From positions 77,994,931 to 78,058,930 of the forward strand of contig CM059198.1 in the NCBI GenBank assembly GCA_030323885.1: a stretch of 64,000 nt of DNA. Direction: 5' to 3'. The translations under genes were made by a program, and so were the position numbers. Source of the stretch: Branchipolynoe longqiensis. Lineage: Eukaryota; Annelida; Polychaeta; Phyllodocida; Polynoidae. Positions 34,325 to 45,782 of the stretch are shown here, in pieces. Below the pieces are notes generated by a model that made no database searches, was not told where the DNA came from, and saw only the letters and a program-made list of their open reading frames with translations. Positions within the stretch are counted from its first letter, which is position 1. Every line of letters starts with the position of its first letter.

Positions 34325-34795
34325 CCGGTGTGGCGGTTTCAGCGTGTTCCCGTGCTCAGCCGTGTCCCGTTGCTTCTGCGCATGCGCAGATTTCGCATCA
34401 ACTCGGGTTACCCGAGCCACTTATTGGTGCATGCGCACATCCTACAAACTCGGGTCGAATAATCGAATACGCTTCTCCGAGCTCGGGTGGACACTTTTTT
34501 TTTTTTTTTTAATAACCGATAAAACTACAGCAAAATAGGATTTAAAGTATTTTATGATGGCCTAGTTTACCTATATTTCCATTTAATTAATCTAAGTTAT
34601 TCTTTTTTTGCACACGGCACGTGTATTTATCGACTCCACTCGCCGTGTTCTATTTGAAATTCTGACGACTCGGATGACCCGAGTCGCCCGGGTAGTGTTA
34701 ATCGATTACTGCCACGCTTAGTAGATTCTGACGCATGCGCAGAAGCGAGGTACACGTCTGAGCACGGGAACACGCTGAAACCGCCACACCGGAGA
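34325..34795. mobile_element. TIR mini-element, about 470 bp
   Basis: The ends are inverted repeats of about 65 bp: CCGGTGTGGCGGTTTCAGCG...TTCTGCGCATGCG on the left, with the complement at 34730-34795. Inside are smaller inverted pieces (ACTCGGGTTACCCGAG near 34400; GACCCGAGTCGCCCGGG near 34676). A T-run lies at about 34495-34510. No transposase frame. Confidence 0.8.
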
Positions 34796-34855
34796 AGGTG
34801 TGAAAACGCACAGGCCAATCAGGTGAATGGGAGCTGGATGAGTTCGACCACACAC

Positions 34856-34935
34856 AGTGCAGACGAAAGCGTGGCGGGCGGGCGAGGAAACGTGTCATTC
34901 TCACCGAATCAAACGTAATGGGAGTATTGCAAGCG
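34856..34935. repeat. Dispersed repeat family E fragment
   Basis: ACGTGTCATTCTCACCGAAT followed by CAAACGTAATGGGAGTATTGC matches 13915-13955. Confidence 0.45.
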
Positions 34936-35252
34936 CTTACGTGTTACGTTAGATCTAGGCCTCGTTTTGAAATCCCATGTTGCACAAATGCCGATCAAAT
35001 TGCCTGGGCCGAACACACAATTGTTAAAAGAGCATGTTGAAATCAGATGTCAAGTATTGATTGTGCACCGGCCCGACCATGCGCACACTGCTGCAAGCCA
35101 CAACCAGCGACCGCCATATTGCCGGCTCTGACGTCATCACACACACCTTGTTGACAGTCAGTGGGAGAGTGCGCAGTCACGTGACCTCGGTTACTGATTG
35201 CGTGACGTCGTGTTTATTCACGTCATGGAAACTGAAGCCGTTGAGAGAATGT
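34936..35252. other. Unassigned stretch
   Basis: Moderately CpG-rich, with TGACGTCA near 35130. No gene recognised. Confidence 0.35.
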
Positions 35253-35358
35253 TTGCTTGTTTAGGTTTTACATCCTGGCTACATCTAAGGTCATATGAGG
35301 ATGGGTGTCGACTTGTGACAGTGCGCACTCATGGTGTCTTTATAGTGCTGCCTCATTA
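35253..35358 (-). mobile_element. SINE family 1, tail half
   Basis: GGTTTTACATCCTGGCTACA to TTTATAGTGCTGCCTCATTA, where it is cut by the following AT-rich array. Confidence 0.75.
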
Positions 35359-35369
35359 TATTGCAACGC

Positions 35370-36415
35370 ATACATAGAGTGATATCCTGCATATATGGTG
35401 ATATTATGCATATCAAAATATTATAATGCATACAAATATATCATTATGCATACCACTATATCATAATGTATATCAATATACCACAATATACCACAAGATA
35501 TACAACTATATCATAATGTATATCAATATACCACAATATACCACAAGATATACAACTATATCATAATGTATATCAATATACCACAATATACCACAAGATA
35601 TACAACTATATCATAATGTATATCAATATACCACAAAATACCACAAGATATACAACTATATCATAATGTATATCAATATACCACAATATACCACAAGATA
35701 TACAACTATATCATAATGTATATCAATATACCACAATATACCACAAGATATACAACTATATCATAATGTATATCAATATACCACAATATACCACAAGATT
35801 TACAACTATATCATAATGTATATCAATATACCACAATATATCACAATATATATCACTATATAATAATGTATATCAATACACCACAATATACCACACTATA
35901 TACCACTATGCCATACCTTATATCAAAATACAACAATATACCACAAGATATACAACTATATCATAATGTATATCAATATACCACAATATACCACAATTTA
36001 TATCACAATATAATAATGTATATCAATATAACACAATATATAACACTGTATCATAATGTATATCAATATACCACAATATACCACAATATCCCACAATATA
36101 TACCACTATATCATAATGTATATCAATATACCATTATATACCACAATATATATCACTATATAATAATGTATATCAATATACCACAATATACCCCAACATA
36201 TATCACTATACAATAATTGATACCAATATACCACAACATATACCACTATATCATAATGTATATCAATATACCACAATATATACCACTATATCATAATGTA
36301 TATCAATATACCACAATATACCACAATATATTCCACTATATCATAATGTATATCAATATACCACAATATACCAAACTATATATCACGATATCATAATGTA
36401 TCTCACAATGTCAGA
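35370..36415. repeat. 50-bp AT-rich array, about 20 copies
   Basis: TCATAATGTATATCAATATA recurs at 35461, 35511 and onward every 50 bp, with ACCACAAGATATACAACTAT as the other half. Units to the right are less regular. Confidence 0.95.
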
Positions 36416-38480
36416 GTATATTACAGTTTCCTATGAGTAGAGTGTTTTGTCAGCAGTTATACACTGGTCCTGCAGCTCTTCTTGATACAAGTATAATCCT
36501 ATACATATCCTCCGATGCGACTGACACTTGTCAACATCCGGTGGAGCTGAGGTGGGCCGCAGGTGGCGCCACCCGTTAAGTGCGTAGTCGTACGGAGCAT
36601 AACAATATAATAATAATTCTCTTACATATCTTTATTCTCACATAATCCATTTTACTTCACATATCCACGTAACCTATTGTAAAATATTCCGACTTTTTAG
36701 GGCTGGTTGATAAATAAATAATAGTTTAAATACATTCTAAAATATCTCCTTTTCATAAAATGTGAAGCATTAAGAAAACTGTTTTAATCATATTTAAATC
36801 ATCCAGTTATTTCTATAAAGCCATTATAATAATATTCCAATTATATAAGTACCACTATAAAACCTCTCTAATAATCCCTAATTCATTCTATCATGTTGGT
36901 AAATACATATGCATAATATTCAAACCAAGTTGTGAAACCATGGTAGATTATGTATATTAAGTGAAGTGATAATTATTATCAGATTGTTCTAAGGTTCTAC
37001 ATCAAATATAACCACTGGAGATAATAACTCTGGAAAAGTATTACTGTATTGGTATATTTACATGTATTACTGAATTGAAGTCTGTTGGTATTATATATTG
37101 TATGAAAGGAGGTAAATGCTGAAACTAAGGCCAGCATATACAGTTGCTGCAGACTGGTTTCTTCACCCAGATAAATAGTCTGTGAAGAATGCCACATAAT
37201 GGGTATAATAATTAAGTCAAGAATTAAGTTATGCGTGCCTGTTATGGTATGATTTACAGATGCCAGTATCTGAGGGAGTGTTAGCACACAGGTGACAATG
37301 CATGGGGGCTGTGTGTGTGAGTGTTTGCAGGACCTGCCAAAGCCAGGTGTCAGGCTGGAGGCGGGAGGTGGAGTGTGTGTGTCTGTGTGTGGTGAGCCCT
37401 CCCTGCCCCACCTGATGTCAATTTGCAGAACTAAAGATGATAAAGCAAGGCATGTAGAAACTCCTACTATTTTGGAGTTGTCCCAATCTAAGGGACTTGT
37501 GACCACGGGTGTTATGTAAAGATAAACAGGGTTAATACTCCCATATAAGTGTGATTGGTGAACTTGATGGAAAAATATGTATCTGTCTTGGGGTGGGTGG
37601 GTTGGCCCCCCTACCCCTTTACCCAGATGGGGGCAGGGGGCTGGTGGGAGTGGTGGGGGTCCACCCACTCCCGCCCCCCTCCCCCTGCCTCCCCCCACCA
37701 CTGACTGGAGGAGTTCAGCCAATGAAATGCCAGGTTACTGTCTCTGACTGTGTACCTGTATTTTGAATGTGTTCCATCTGAATAAAAGAGCTGGGCAGGG
37801 GGTGTGGCTGAGGCCTCCCTCCGAGTACAAGTATGTAATATGGGTCGGAGGGCGGACAATAAACAAAGGTGCATTGTGGGCGTTGGGCCAGCTCGCTTAG
37901 AAGTGCTGATGGTTGGTTATCCACTTGTCCGCTTAAACTCAGCAGTGGGGTGCCCCCTCGCATCACACATTGGAAGACATCTTTTTTTCTTTAAAGTTTT
38001 AGTACAATACAAAATTTAAATTGTAAACACAATTCTATCTCATCCATATGATGTATTAGCTTTACTGTAACAATACATATATTCAATCATCAGCCATTAC
38101 CTGAGATAGGTAGGTGTTAATAAATTATATTTTATTTGCAATTATTTTCTCAATTATATAGGTCAAACGACACAGTTAATAAGGTCATAGTGTTAACTAG
38201 CAGTATTTTACACGCTAGAATCTTTATAGGAAATAGAACCCTAACTTCTGTGTGTGGAGGCCGGAAAGCTCTAATGTATGATATTACTCAATGATCCGCT
38301 TACTGTATCTGCTTACTATATCTGCTTACTATATCTGCTCACTATATCAACCCAACAGAAATTAAGTGTGGTAAAGTCTAGTAGGGAGGGGTGTCCACCC
38401 AAATCTGTCCACCCAAATTTCAAATAAAACTTGTCGACTGGTCCCTTATCGATTCACATCGCAAACATATTCAATTCAAA
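36416..38480. other. Largest stretch (about 2 kb) without an assignable feature
   Basis: 36600-37000 is AT-rich. 37290-37400 is GT-rich and 37660-37700 C-rich. The - strand frame at 36997-37722 (241 codons) has no recognisable domain and is Thr/His/Pro-rich over the GT stretch. GATGTCAATTTGCAGAAC at 37413-37430 would fit a + strand acceptor, but nothing coding follows. Confidence 0.45.
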
Positions 38481-38677
38481 CACAATAAAACCTCGCTCAC
38501 CAACCACCTGCACAGATCAACCACTCCCCTATATCGATCGCTTTATTTGGGTCCCAAACGATAGCCAATAAAATACCATTATAATGATTTTAAAACTCCC
38601 CCAAACCGACCACCTCCCTAAATGGACCATTTAAAGTCGGTCCCATGGTTGGTCGGTTTAGAGAGGTTTTATTGTAG
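38481..38677. mobile_element. pogo/Tigger-like MITE, copy 2
   Basis: ACAATAAAACCTCGCTCACC on the left is inverted at GGTTTAGAGAGGTTTTATTG on the right. The interior (GATCGCTTTATTTGGGTCCC, ATGGACCATTTAAAGTCGG) matches the copies at 16187 and 46312. Confidence 0.8.
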
Positions 38678-39746
38678 TGACACATAACGGTAACCCTACA
38701 TCTATGATATATTATGGTGAATATAGCATGGTGTTCTATATAGTTCTAACACAAGTTTGACGCGCAGTCACCCGGCTTTAGCCGTGTGCTTCAGTCATGG
38801 CATCCAGGGTCATCATTTCGCAGTGAGGACTAGCACATTAGCGCGATAATTGATTCCCATCCACCAGGTGGCCCTCACCCCTACTCCTCCCCCCCTACCC
38901 CCCTGTGACCTGCATTCGGACCCACATCTCGGCAGGATTCAGTTTACTACGCCCTCCCACCCTCTTTTTAACGCCACTTCATGGGGGGTCAGCTCGCTGG
39001 GCCTACCTCGGGTTCCCAGGTTCTCCCACTCACACCATCCGTGGACAATGAAGAACTCGATTGACATTATATACTGAAGAAATACTTGTAACTGCTTAAC
39101 AATTATCTTGACTAATAAACCACCAATCAATCAACCAACAATGTCATAACGCTCTTGGGAATGTTCGCGAAAGTGATGAGGACAGAATCGACAAGGTGTG
39201 CGTCCATACTCCAAATCGTGCGGCTGTCAGCGGTGAGTCATTTGATTGGCATGGGGCGCAGCCACAATTAGCCTGACAAAAGAACAAGACGACCATGTAG
39301 CATCAGCGCCGTAGCTGGCGGGGGTGGGGGGTGAGGTCCGAAGAGGGCGCTTCCCTCCCGCCCGCCCCCCGTCACCCGCCAAAGAAAACCCCAGTATTTA
39401 CTGTCCCTGAAATGGCTGGAAATGGCATTTTAGAGCCTCTCAATTTAAACAAAGCTTAGTGGGGCATACATACACCCGGCCCGCCTCCTAGTGTCTTGTG
39501 CTTTCTGCACGCGTCCGTTCCAAAAATATATCCGCGGAACCCAAAGAGAGATTTGTAGCATTTGCTCTGAGTATTGCCAATGTGGCTTCTGCAGTATTGC
39601 TCTCTCATTAGGCGAATGTTTCTACTATTAGCTTCGTATAAAATGACCATTAACCAGGAAGGACATCTCAGACTGAAGGCTGTGGCTTTTACAAACAAAA
39701 TAATGATCGAAACGCCGCAACCCACACCTGGATCTCATGGAAGGTC
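38678..39746. other. Unassigned stretch
   Basis: No gene. 39118-39140 (CACCAATCAATCAACC) resembles a LINE 3' microsatellite end. C/G-rich patches lie near 38880-38905 and 39315-39375. Confidence 0.4.
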
Positions 39747-40085
39747 AGATTGGTTGGTTGTTGGAGTTTTCCATCCTGGCAATATCTAAGGTCATATCAG
39801 GATGGGTAATGACTTGTGAGAGTACCCACTTATGGTGACTTTATAGTAGTGTTGCCCCACTGGGAAATCAGGCCGCCAGCACCATGACCCAATATCCCAC
39901 CCAGTCACATTATTCTGACACTGAGCTAACCAGTCCTTGCCCTATCCTAGTAATGTTGAGTGCCAGGCTAGGGAGCAACAAGTATCAATTTTATAAGTCA
40001 TTGGTTTGACTCGATCGGGACCATAACTCCCGATCTCCCACTCGCGAGCCCTGCGCTCTACCGACTCGGCTACTGCGTCCGGTCT
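39747..40085 (-). mobile_element. SINE family 1, full length, type-A head
   Basis: Tail GGTTGTTGGAGTTTTCCATC, body, and on the right the head (CTGCGCTCTACCGACTCGGC, TACTGCGTCCGGTC). One of the most complete copies. Confidence 0.85.
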
Positions 40086-40165
40086 GGAAGCTTTGGAGCT
40101 TCTGATCTGAGCAGGAGCGGGTGGCATGAGGAAACCAAACAGACGCGAACATGTCCCTATTTACA

Positions 40166-40413
40166 GTGTGTTTGTTAGGGTTGTATGTCCTGGCAACATC
40201 TAAGGTCATATGAGGACAGGTATCCGTGGACTTGCGACTGTCGAGCATTCATGGCAACTTTTATAATGCTGTCCCACTGGGAGACCAAGCCCACTGCTGG
40301 AACCATGACCCAAGTTCCAACTTAAGCACACATTATCCTGACACTGAGCTAACCAGTCCTTGCACTAACCTATTAATGCCGAGCACCAGGCTCGGTAGCG
40401 ACAAGTATCAATT
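40166..40413 (-). mobile_element. SINE family 1 lacking its tRNA head
   Basis: Runs from TTTGTTAGGGTTGTATGTCC to GCGACAAGTATCAATTATC, then switches into the ATC microsatellite end of the next LINE, so the head was lost or the LINE landed there. Confidence 0.8.
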
Positions 40414-40815
40414 ATCATCATCATCATCATGCTGTCGGTCGCGATGCGACAAAGACTGCTTTCATTACTTGACTGCCGCTCTCCATTTAGCTCTCTGCTG
40501 TGAGAGTTGCATCCATGAGTCGGGCTTCATGTCTCTCAGCTTCAGGTTTCTCTTGATGGTATCCTTGAACCGGAGACGAGGGTGCCCTCTCTTTCTGTAA
40601 CCAGAAGACAGTTGAGAATAGAGGATCTGCTTTGGTAGCCTGTCTGATGACATCCTCATGAGATGTCCAGTCTTTTTGATCAGAAGATCTTCCATAGAGG
40701 GCAGCCCTGTCCGTTCGAGTATTTCCTTATTTGTCACTTTGTCCTTCCAGGTTAGCCTCATGATTGACTGCAGATGTCGCATCATGAAGGCATGCAGCTT
40801 TTTCACCTGTCGTCT
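40414..40815 (-). mobile_element. RTE-like LINE 3' end with ATG tail
   Basis: The - strand frame at 40465-40806 reads MRLTWKDKVTNKEILERTGL, IKKTGHLMRMSSDRLPKQIL, GHPRLRFKDTIKRNLKLRDM and QRAKWRAAVK, the characteristic C-terminus of RTE-type LINE proteins. It ends in the same short 3' UTR and (ATG)n tail as 22130-22370. Upstream it is truncated near 40815. Confidence 0.85.
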
Positions 40816-41044
40816 GACATTTCATGAAAGCTGCCTGCAAAAGTGTTGAAAAGTGCTGCTGGCTTTTGCAAGTTACCATCGGCACTCTCTCGGGGAGCAA
40901 ATAGAGGTTTCACACAGGCAAGAACATGTCAAGACAGGCGCAAAACTATTTGTCCCTGCAGTGGCTGGTCGGGAGATGTTGGGAGTTCCATACATCAACC
41001 GCCCTTAATGCTGCCACATTGACATGGTTTTGTGTTTAGGGTTT

Positions 41045-41225
41045 GCTCCGGTATCAATTATATAAGTAATTAATTTGACTGGAACTCTGAACCTTCAGCA
41101 CGGGAAGTATGCACTCTTTCGATTGGGCCAGTATCAATTCTGTCAGTGTCATTGTATATTCAAACTGCAGACCTTCCGCACCGGAAGCCAACGCTCTTGC
41201 CGATTTGGGCACCGTGTCCGGTGGC
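41045..41225 (-). mobile_element. SINE family 1 head fragments, doubled
   Basis: Two partial heads follow each other, each starting at a GTATCAATT linker and running through an AACC/GACCTTC..CACCGGAAG tRNA-like part; the second ends in GGGCACCGTGTCCGGTGGCC. Confidence 0.6.
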
Positions 41226-41696
41226 CGCGGGTGTAAACTGACCGAATGGCAGCCATAAAGCATTACGTGCCAACCACCAGCGCCAGCACCAGACCAGGGC
41301 GCCCCCCAGTGGCCTACCTCTGCATTAAATTGCTCAATAAAACCTGTACTTCGTTCACCTCGCGCCTCCTAGCCTCGTTTTGGAATAACTTGGGATTCGA
41401 CGATTCAGAACTAGGTCAAGCAATTCGCTGTCATGCGCAGATGTAATATAACTTGCACCAGTCCCAGAATAGAACTTGTGCCCTGCCTCAACTTGTGGGA
41501 GGCAGGGCACTGTGCAGCACCATGGTCTGTTGGGGATGTTATATAGAGGATTTCCACCACCACCCTCTGATGAAAGTGATAAGAATATTTGTTGATTTCT
41601 ACCAACCATAATGAAATACAGTGTCAGCAACTTCTGAATGCTATGAGGAATATTGTATGATCTTTTTATTATCATGTATTTGATGTGATAAAACTA
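41226..41696. other. Unassigned stretch
   Basis: No gene. CACCCTCTGATGAAAGTGAT and neighbours show no domain in any frame. Confidence 0.35.
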
Positions 41697-41790
41697 CTTA
41701 ATCACAGCTGTCCAGCGTTGACAACAAGCACCCTCACGGGAGCTTATACGTTATGTGCAGAATAAAAAACTTGTCACAAAAAAAAAATCA
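41697..41790 (+). mobile_element. Diverged LINE A-like 3' terminus
   Basis: CCAGCGTTGACAACAAGCACC, GGGAGCTTATACGTTATGTG and AATAAAAAAC resemble the LINE A end with many changes, followed by an A-run. Confidence 0.45.
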
Positions 41791-42755
41791 TACTGACATT
41801 TATTTACTGCTTGCCTAACTGCAACTGAACATTAAAACCTACTACAACTTTACCAACTGAATACAGAAGATAACTTCTGCTAATGCTGCAGTCACACTAC
41901 GACGCTTCTCACCGGCGCGCCGCCAGCGCGCAAAATAACTTCTACGCGTCGAGAGACGTCCAACTTTTCGGCAGTGTAGGGAAAAAGTTTGGCGTCAGCG
42001 CGGTGCGTTATTCGCGCGCGGCCAACGGGGGTTGACGCATGAGGAAAAAAAAAAAAAAAGTTTGGCGCGACGTCTTCATCTAACCTTAAATGTTGCTAGG
42101 GCATAAAACAAAAACACCCCATTTTAACGCAACGTGTGAGCAACGACCCTCCCGCGTGCGCGCCGTCTTCCTAGCGTTCCCATAAGGTTATTCCGGCGCG
42201 TCCAACGCATCGCGACACGCGCCTAACGTCCTTACCCATATATTTGCGCGCGCTGGCGGTCGTTGTTTTTTTTTTGACATGCTTAAAACCTTGGGCGACC
42301 AGCAACGCGCGCCGACGTTGTCCGCCGACCATCAACGTCAAAAATAGTGTACCAAAATGTACCGACGTCCCCATAACGCGCCCCCAGCGCGTCCCGACGT
42401 TTCACTTATTATCGCCCAAAAACGCCACACGTCGCCGTGTCGCTGGCGAGAAGCATCGTAGTGTGACTGCACCATTACATTCTAAATAGTATGAAAATAC
42501 TCACATTGATCTGACTAATATTGATCTAGTTATATGCCCCTACTGTTACCATATTGCTATGGAACTTTTGGGTTACAGAATTTCATTGTGTTACATGCTG
42601 AAAATTGTGTATTCAACAGTTATTGTATACCTTTTTCAATATACCTTTTGTGTAAATAACCCTGAAGTGAAAAATGGCTGGAAGACCAGTGCTTCAGCAC
42701 TGACAAAAGACATATTCAGCAGAATAAACATATTTACCCCCCCCCCCAAAAAAAA
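41791..42755 (+). mobile_element. Dispersed repeat family D, split by a TIR element
   Basis: 41791-41880 and 42478-42755 together match the uninterrupted - strand copy at 2224-2600. The 3' end GGCTGGAAGACCAGTGCTTC is followed by AGCAGAATAAACATATTTAC and a C/A-run. Confidence 0.8.
41883..42475. mobile_element. CpG-rich TIR element (family X, member 2), TA target duplication
   Basis: ATGCTGCAGTCACACTACGA on the left is inverted as TCGTAGTGTGACTGCACCAT on the right; the TIR is about 35 bp with four mismatches. TA flanks both ends, and the unsplit family D copy at 2224-2600 shows the pre-insertion site. The interior is packed with CGCG, GCGC and ACGT. TTTTTGACATGCTTAAAAC at 42271-42289 is a diverged form of the motif in the other two members. 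No transposase. Confidence 0.88.
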
Positions 42756-43359
42756 CCAAACTATTTACAACGTATTTAACATACAACAGTAACAATAACC
42801 CCACATATACAATTGATAATTCCTTAATTGCAATGAAATAGATCCAATATCGGAAATTATTAGGGTCATTCTCTAAAACTGGGCACATCAGTGTGACATG
42901 GAAACCAAAAGTGAAAATCTTTGAAATAATAACAAAACTCCTTCTAAATAATAGCTTAATCCAATGTCCTATGAAGGTTTGCATGTTGTGCATATGTCAG
43001 AGTTGAAACAAATTAATTTCACTTTTTGAATTAGATCTTATACAAATTGAGCAATATATTAATATCACTTGTGTAACATGAAAATCAAAGACACATCCAG
43101 GACCTCCTTTTAACATATACAACATAATAAAACAAGATGTTATTGATTACTGTTAAGCAGACAAGGTTATGACTTACAAGAAAAAAGTTGAAAAATATGT
43201 TGAAACAAAATTTGGCTACTTGTATGGTGTCAATGTCTAAATTTTCCCATTTTCACTATAGCGCAAAATCAGACAATTATAATTTTGACATCTTATGTGC
43301 GATAAATTCAATACATGTAGAACTGCTAAATTCCTAATAGACAGAGGCTACAATAATTA
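42756..43359. other. Unassigned, AT-rich
   Basis: No gene recognised. Confidence 0.4.
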
Positions 43360-43885
43360 TTTGACTTGTTATCAATAAAACAACGACTTAATTATCAGCA
43401 TCATAACGTGGAGACCAAATATGTGGTGCCCAGTTCTGGACAATACCCCGTATATATAAAGTTGCCAACCCATTTACCCTTTGGTTGTCTCGTTATTTGT
43501 AGCCGAAACCTATATATTTGTCTTCATGGGTTTCTGGCCAGGAGCACTGGACTTGTTTTGCAACAGCATAAAATGGTTGATCAGCAGCAATTACAGGCAT
43601 TTGCTGGGAATTCAGACGATACATGGCAAGCTTCACCATATTCATTGCATGGGAGACCATGTAAGTCAGGTCCGCATTTTCTCGGAACAGGTTAGAACTA
43701 CTATTTTGGAAATGCATCCATTCATCGCTGGCTGTTGGCGACCATGACACACTGCCCAAGAGATATAGTCATCAACTCCAAGTTGGGCCTCATTGATGAG
43801 GGCTTGCATATGTTCTAGCCACTGTTTCTTTTTTGCCAGGTCTTCACATGTTCTTACTGTTGTCATGACATAATCTAACACATGT
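43360..43885 (-). pseudogene. Decayed copy of a multicopy hypothetical protein family
   Basis: Two overlapping - strand frames continue one another. 43666-43881 gives LEHMQALINEAQLGVDDYIS, and 43493-43759 gives MVSHAMNMVKLAMYRLNSQQ then PVIAADQPFYAVAKQVQCSW-PETHEDKY. I recall the core (DQPxYAxAKQxQWxWPETHGE) from a high-copy family of uncharacterised proteins in cnidarians and molluscs. A frameshift near 43680 and lost residues mark it as dead. Molecular function unknown. Confidence 0.55.
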
Positions 43886-44039
43886 ATTCATTTGAGCATG
43901 TCACCCATCTTGCAAATCAATATAATAATAATATGAGCATATTGATTATCACAAACAATGGATTCCTTGAACCCGAAAATGTTGTTATGCATCAATAGCA
44001 TTTTTCTCAATTGCTTTGCTGTCTGCGGACGGTCCTTGA
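43886..44039. other. Unassigned lead-in to the 134-bp array
   Basis: AT-rich, no feature seen. Confidence 0.3.
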
Positions 44040-45300
44040 ATTTGATGATGTCTGAGGTACAGATCTCTCTGGCAGAGTCTTATACCCCTGTCACACTACG
44101 ACGTAATGAGCGAACGTGAGCCTAACGTGGTGATATTTCGTCATTACGTTGATGTACGTTGGATTACGTTATGATGACGTCATAATGACGTTAGACTGAC
44201 GTCGAGCTACATCACATTACGTCGTGTTACGTCGAGTTACGTCAATGTTTTGGACATGTTCAAAAGTGTTGACGTAGGTCGAACGTAAGGGTTTACGTTC
44301 GCCGTACATTCTGTTCACGTTCAGCGAATGTCAATGACGTTAAACGGACGTTAGGCCAACGTTCCTCACTACGTTCCACTACATTCCACTACGTTCCACT
44401 CGTTGACCCACATTAAAACCGGTGGAAACGTAATGGGAAAGTCAGGAGAATGTTAGGAGAACGTCAGGAGAACGTCAGGAGAATGTAAGGAGAACGTCAG
44501 GAGAATGTGCATTCAACGTACGTTCAACGTCTCATGACATAGCTAACGTCACATAATGTTCTTCTGGCGATGGAATAACGTTCATAACGTTCTGTGAGCG
44601 TCATTACGTTAACCTCTCTCATTGAATGACAGTATCACTACGCTTTACCGACGTTACGCTCTCGTCCACTACGCTGCATTCACGTTCAACTTGTGCCCAT
44701 ATTTGCATACTACGCCGAGAAGTTCAACGTTCTTCACGTTCTTCCTACGTTGACGTCGTTACGTCGTAGTGTGACAGGGCCATTACCTGTCATTAGGTCA
44801 GAGTAAAGGTACTAGACAAATCTGCAACAGCTAAAATGTAAGGGTACCGTATGCATGGCAGTATATGCTACATAGGAACACTGAACTTGAATTGTACAGA
44901 TCTCTCTGACAGATTCTTACATGTCAGTAGGTCAGAGTAGAGGTACTAGACAAATCTGCAACAGCCACAATGTAAGGGTACCATATGCATGCATCTATAT
45001 GCTACATAGCAACACTGAACCTGAATTGAACAGATCTCTCTGGCAGAGTCTTACCTGTCATTAGGCCAGAGTAGAGGTACTAGACAAATCTGCAACAGCC
45101 ACAATGTAAGGGTACCATATGCATGCATATATATGCTACATAGCAACACTGAACTTGAATTGAACAGATCTCTCTGGCAGAGTCTTACCTGTCATTAGGC
45201 CAGAGTAGAGGTACTAGACAAATCTGCAACAGCCAACATATAAGGGTACCGTATGCATGGATCTATATGCTACATAGGAACACTGAACTGGAATTACGGT
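44040..45300. repeat. 134-bp tandem array, about 4.5 copies, split by a TIR element
   Basis: GTACTAGACAAATCTGCAAC recurs every 134 bp (44809, 44943, 45077, 45211). GATCTCTCTGGCAGAGTCTTA at 44062-44082 is the same unit to the left of the inserted element. The intact junction AGTCTTACCTGTCATTAGG in later units shows the empty site. Confidence 0.92.
44083..44783. mobile_element. ACGT-rich TIR element (family X, member 3), TA target duplication
   Basis: CCCTGTCACACTACGACG near 44086 and its exact complement near 44763-44780 form the TIR. TA flanks both ends, and neighbouring 134-bp units give the empty site. The interior has dozens of ACGT/ACGTT, including TGACGTCA near 44196, and TTTTGGACATGTTCAAAAG at 44248-44266, the exact complement of 9925-9943. 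No open frame of note, so it must depend on a transposase elsewhere. Confidence 0.9.
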
Positions 45301-45433
45301 GTTTTCTAATCCCTCGATATCTTCAATCACTTTCACAAGGTGTCTCAGGCAAGGTCCAGATCAGAGTCTTGGTGGTTCTGACAGCCTTGACATCTGTATA
45401 CATTACCATCTTTGATACCCGGCCAGGAGATTT

Positions 45434-45782
45434 GTTTTTTGTTGTTTTACATCCTGGCAACATCTAAGGTCATATCAGGACGGGTACCGACTTGTGACAG
45501 TGCACACTTGTGGCGACTTTTATACTGCTGCCCCACTGGGACACCAGGCCGCCAGCACCATGACCTGATATTCCACTCAGTCACATTATCCTGACACTGA
45601 GCCAACCAGTCCTTGCCCTATCCTGATAATGCCGAGCGCCAGGCTAGCAAGCGACAAGTATCAAGTTTTAAGTCATTGGTTTGAGTCGATCAGGATTTGA
45701 ACACACAAACTCAAGGGTTTGGATCTCCCCATTTCCCCAAACAGGAGACGGACACTTTACTCAATCGGTCACCGCGTCTGGT
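45434..45782 (-). mobile_element. SINE family 1 with type-B head
   Basis: Tail GTTGTTTTACATCCTGGC, body, then CAGGATTTGAACACACAAAC and GAGACGGACACTTTACTC-type head, ending CGCGTCTGGT. Confidence 0.83.

Noticed and set aside
34182..34538. 118-codon frame with many cysteines
   Set aside because: Starts in a SINE head and runs into the TIR of the 34325-34795 element, ending at a T-run.
36997..37722. 241-codon - strand frame
   Set aside because: No domain, biased composition over a GT-rich stretch, no splice or start context. Reported only as an unassigned region.
44190..44200. TGACGTCA as a CRE regulatory site
   Set aside because: It sits in an element made of ACGT words, so the match is expected by composition.
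44248..44266. GGACATGTTC as a p53-type half site
   Set aside because: It fits the half-site pattern, but a single half site in a transposon is weak evidence. The motif is better explained as part of the element family.
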